Source: an uncultured Muribaculum sp. (lineage in GTDB: Bacteria > Bacteroidota > Bacteroidia > Bacteroidales > Muribaculaceae). Taken from it: a stretch of 6,832 nt of DNA. The DNA is taken from contig CANPDS010000142.1 of NCBI GenBank assembly GCA_947573015.1, forward strand, positions 1-6,832. The letters are read 5' to 3'. The position numbers were made by a program, and so were the translations under genes. The notes under the pieces are model-generated. The model had not been told where the DNA came from. It saw only the letters and a program-made list of their open reading frames with translations, and searched no databases. Each line of letters begins with the position of its first letter. Within the stretch, counting starts at the first letter, position 1. Shown one piece after another: positions 6,781 to 6,832 of this stretch.

Positions 6781-6832
6781 TCCCCGGTCACGATGAAACG
6801 CCATCGCTCCCTCACAAAGTTCAAAACAGCTC

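Larger units (their letters stand above)
6549..6832. other. AT-rich intergenic region upstream of engB
   Basis: This 284-base stretch reaches the window edge and holds no gene I can support. It contains a candidate engB promoter (6631-6638, - strand) and a small inverted repeat GAGTC-GTGT-GACTC (6573-6586) in the predicted engB leader. There is also an imperfect inverted repeat GTTCTAA/TTGGAAC (6671-6688) and a hairpin plus T-rich tract on the + strand (6751-6780). Base composition is clearly more AT-rich than in the genes up to about 6750, then becomes gene-like. An open + strand frame starts at ATG 6724 and runs off the edge (36 codons). Overlapping frames on the - strand are also open, so coding is undecided. 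Confidence 0.5.

Overview
This 6.8 kb window is ordinary bacterial chromosome with seven protein genes in two convergent blocks. Every protein is of a Bacteroidota type. Most starts are preceded by A-rich sequence rather than a clear Shine-Dalgarno, and moderate GC also fits Bacteroidales (perhaps a Muribaculaceae- or Bacteroides-like gut anaerobe). The phylum is well supported; the family is a guess. I see no insertion sequence, phage gene, CRISPR array, tRNA or rRNA.

Left block, + strand (87-2274): a cysteine-rich DUF3109 protein, then pgeF (YfiH/laccase-domain family), whose start overlaps the end of the previous gene by 11 nt, then a TrmH/SpoU-family RNA 2'-O-methyltransferase 45 nt further on. 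The block ends at a perfect 18-bp inverted repeat (2280-2320). Its right arm is also the last coding bases of the converging Nudix gene.

Right block, - strand (6548 down to 2304): engB (ribosome-assembly GTPase), relA (long RelA/SpoT homologue), a predicted lipoprotein of unknown function, and a Nudix hydrolase of ADP-ribose-pyrophosphatase type. Spacings are 20 nt, a 20-nt overlap, and 9 nt, so this looks like one operon read from a promoter upstream of engB. It links 50S subunit assembly with stringent-response signalling.

The most notable point is that the RelA protein has an intact (p)ppGpp synthetase, TGS, zinc-finger and ACT architecture, but its N-terminal HD hydrolase domain has lost the HD and ED motifs and the catalytic Asn. 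It should be a synthetase-only enzyme, yet it keeps the RxKD loop typical of bifunctional Rel proteins rather than the ExDD of proteobacterial RelA. The last 284 bases are AT-rich and without a convincing gene. They hold a likely engB promoter and, near the right edge, a hairpin followed by a T-rich tract on the + strand. I found nothing that amounts to a new defence, mobile or biosynthetic system.
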